Positions 62,436 to 64,000 of a stretch of DNA of 64,000 nucleotides are shown one piece after another. Numbering within the stretch: position 1 is the first letter of the stretch; each line of letters opens with the position of its first letter. The notes beneath the pieces were generated by a model, which ran no database searches, was not told where the DNA came from, and was given only the letters and a program-made list of their open reading frames with translations. Source of the stretch: Alicyclobacillus pomorum DSM 14955 (lineage in GTDB: Bacteria; Bacillota; Bacilli; Alicyclobacillales; Alicyclobacillaceae); the NCBI RefSeq assembly GCF_000472905.1, contig NZ_AXAR01000010.1, forward strand, positions 105 to 64,104, in the 5' to 3' direction. The translations under genes were made by a program, and so were the position numbers.

Positions 62436-64000
62436 ACTCCGCACGACGAGGAAACACTGAGCGTTCCTGCACCAGCTGATGGTACAGTTCCCGCGTGGAT
62501 GGCAAGAGACTGACCCCGAATTCCCGTTCCAGTGCGCGCTCGCAATGGCGGAACGTCTGCACTACCATGGGACGATTGCCAAGCGCCGCGTAGGCGTACA
62601 TGACATGAACATACGCTTCTTCCTGCACGGGGTCCACCTGCAGCAATTCCTCGCAGACGCGAATGACCTCCGCGTACATGCGCTCTTCCAAACAGGCTGC
62701 ACTGTAATCCAGCACTGTTCGCACGTACAGGACGTGCAGCCGCTCCCGCTCCACCTCACTCCACCCCTCGTACTTCATCTCCGGAAGGTAGTCTCCTTTG
62801 TAAAACGAGAGTGCGCGGCGGAGCAGGTTGCGCCGTTGCTCAGGCGGAGCCTTGTTGGCTGCGTTCACCGCGTCCACAAAGACATCCTTGTCCACGACCA
62901 ACAAGTTCCCTGGAGTCAGCGCGTAGGTGCTGCCCATTCGTTCAATCAACACGGTCGGCCCGCGGGTCTGTTTTCGTGGCTCGAGTGCCGCCGACAGAAC
63001 GTTGAGTGCGACTTTAAAGTCTCTCTCTGCAATCTCTGCCGGAACATCACCCCACAATTGTTCTGTGATTTCGTCCCGATGCAAGTGCACCCCGCGGTGC
63101 GTGAGCAAAAACTGAAACAATTGACGGGCCTTTTCGCGTTGCCATTCCTTCCGAGAGATTTCGGTGAAGCCGCGCCAAGCTCGGAATTCGCCCAAGGTCT
63201 GCACACGGACGGCGTACCCCGGATGACCCTCCAGGTTTTCACACCCAAGGCGACAGAGAAGTTCGTGCGCCATCTCTCGCTCCCGCCCGCTGTAGCGGTG
63301 CCTCTGTAAGAGAGGAACCACCTGCTGCACGTCTTTCGGGCCAAACAGCGTGGACTGGAGCAGCAAATCCTCGTACTGATGCTGTGCCACCAACGGCAGG
63401 AGTTCCGATACCGTTTCATCCGCTGCGACATCATACCCCATCCCCGCCTGTGCGATGGCTCGCCAAAGTAGTGTCGTGATGTATAAAAACACATCGTTGC
63501 ACTGGCGAAATGCGGTGGCACACAGACGAATGTGTACCAACGCGTCCTGAAACTGCCCGTTCACGCACGCCACCTGTGCCAGACTCAAGTGCACAAGGTG
63601 CGCCATCCAGACGTCGCCCACCTGTTCCGCAATGTGAACCCCTTGCTCCGCACAGTTGCGGGCTATGACGTACTGCCCCCGGTACCCGTGTGCCAAGCAG
63701 AGCCCCAACAACGCCTCCGACTTCCCGCGTGGCAGGTCCATTTCGTCCATCCGCTGGACGGCCATCTGGTAGGCTTGAAGGGCCTGGTCCCCGAGAGGAT
63801 GGTCCAGGTGATATGCGTGTCCGAGGCGGATGAACCCGACTGCGCTGGTGAACGGCGCCTGCAGCGAATCGCCAACGGAGTGGCCCAACAGCGCCTGCTC
63901 TTGGGCCGCCGCCGCATTCCCCGTCATGGAGTAGAGCAGCGCCAGCAGCAAATTCGCTTCTCGGTGAGAAAGCGCGGTGCGCTGAACGTTCTCTTGTGCG
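62434..64000 (-). CDS. BTAD/SARP-type transcriptional regulator, partial at window edge
   Basis: At least 520 residues; the reading frame is still open at base 64000, so the N-terminus is missing. The visible N-terminal part is TPR-like (e.g. GKSEALLGLCLAHGYRGQYVIARNCAEQG). The C-terminal 250 residues hold a winged-helix domain (VRVQTLGEFRAWRG, EKARQLFQFLLTHRGVHLHRDEITEQLWGD) followed by a bacterial transcriptional activation domain (YLPEMKYEGWSEVERERLHVLYVRTVLDYSA, EEAYVHVMYAYAALGNRPMVVQTFRHCERALEREFGV). Resembles MalT-like/SARP regulators with C-terminal output domain, as in large LuxR-like ATPase regulators. Target genes unknown. Confidence 0.85.
   Translation of the reverse strand, partial: AQENVQRTALSHREANLLLALLYSMTGNAAAAQEQALLGHSVGDSLQAPFTSAVGFIRLGHAYHLDHPLGDQALQAYQMAVQRMDEMDLPRGKSEALLGLCLAHGYRGQYVIARNCAEQGVHIAEQVGDVWMAHLVHLSLAQVACVNGQFQDALVHIRLCATAFRQCNDVFLYITTLLWRAIAQAGMGYDVAADETVSELLPLVAQHQYEDLLLQSTLFGPKDVQQVVPLLQRHRYSGREREMAHELLCRLGCENLEGHPGYAVRVQTLGEFRAWRGFTEISRKEWQREKARQLFQFLLTHRGVHLHRDEITEQLWGDVPAEIAERDFKVALNVLSAALEPRKQTRGPTVLIERMGSTYALTPGNLLVVDKDVFVDAVNAANKAPPEQRRNLLRRALSFYKGDYLPEMKYEGWSEVERERLHVLYVRTVLDYSAACLEERMYAEVIRVCEELLQVDPVQEEAYVHVMYAYAALGNRPMVVQTFRHCERALEREFGVSLLPSTRELYHQLVQERSVFPRRAE

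Overview
The window looks like chromosomal DNA of an endospore-forming, Gram-positive member of the Bacillales, most probably an Alicyclobacillaceae-type organism. This rests on the order hpf-secA-prfB next to comFC-yvyF-fliS, on spore genes (an alpha/beta SASP, a GerA/B/C receptor operon, a Spo0E-like protein), on a kumamolisin-type S53 protease with a moderately GC-rich background, and on lipoprotein-type solute-binding proteins. I saw no rRNA, tRNA, CRISPR array, transposase or phage gene.

Layout. 0.5-4.2 kb: prfB (with a programmed frameshift) and secA. 4.5-9.8 kb: a Bce-type antimicrobial-peptide sensing and resistance module (BceR, BceS, BceA, BceB) with a recognisable BceR box. 9.9-14.4 kb: hpf and a shortened late-flagellar/competence locus (flaG-like micro-ORF, fliS, a small helical protein, yvyF, comFC, degV), interrupted by an inverted SCO1-like gene. 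14.5-19.6 kb: an HTH-TPR regulator, a c-di-GMP-type GGDEF/HD-GYP protein whose membrane part lies in another frame, a DUF5317-like membrane protein, a 28-codon secreted micro-peptide and an orphan DegU-like response regulator. 19.9-22.7 kb: metK, SASP, tagA-like and spo0E-like genes.

22.7-34.0 kb is an extracellular proteolysis region: two exported HExxH metalloproteases, a complete S53 pro-protease, csp and a phosphoglucomutase. It ends in the most interesting module, a small secreted peptide gene (31598-31741) divergent from an HTH-TPR (RRNPP-like) regulator (31785-33101), followed by a free-standing S53 propeptide with no catalytic domain (33357-33992). This is a candidate peptide-signalling and protease-control unit.

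34.2-42 kb: moaB, hydrolases, a UPF0180 protein, a biotin ECF transporter (bioY divergent from an EcfA gene and an EcfA-EcfT fusion, with a BirA-like operator between), a pterin dehydratase and an EamA exporter. 42-45 kb: sulfate assimilation (sat, cysH) and a ZIP transporter. 45.3-51 kb: a 5'-nucleotidase-like enzyme and a split phosphonate/phosphate-type ABC system. 51-52.6 kb: small envelope or unknown proteins. 52.8-56.5 kb: germination receptor. 56.7-61.5 kb: sbcDC. 61.8 kb to the end: a Nudix hydrolase and a BTAD-type regulator cut by the window edge. A family of about 68-bp palindromic intergenic repeats is scattered through the right half.

Where the initiation codon printed by simple ORF calling looked wrong, I moved starts to a Shine-Dalgarno-supported ATG/GTG/TTG; this is said in each entry.
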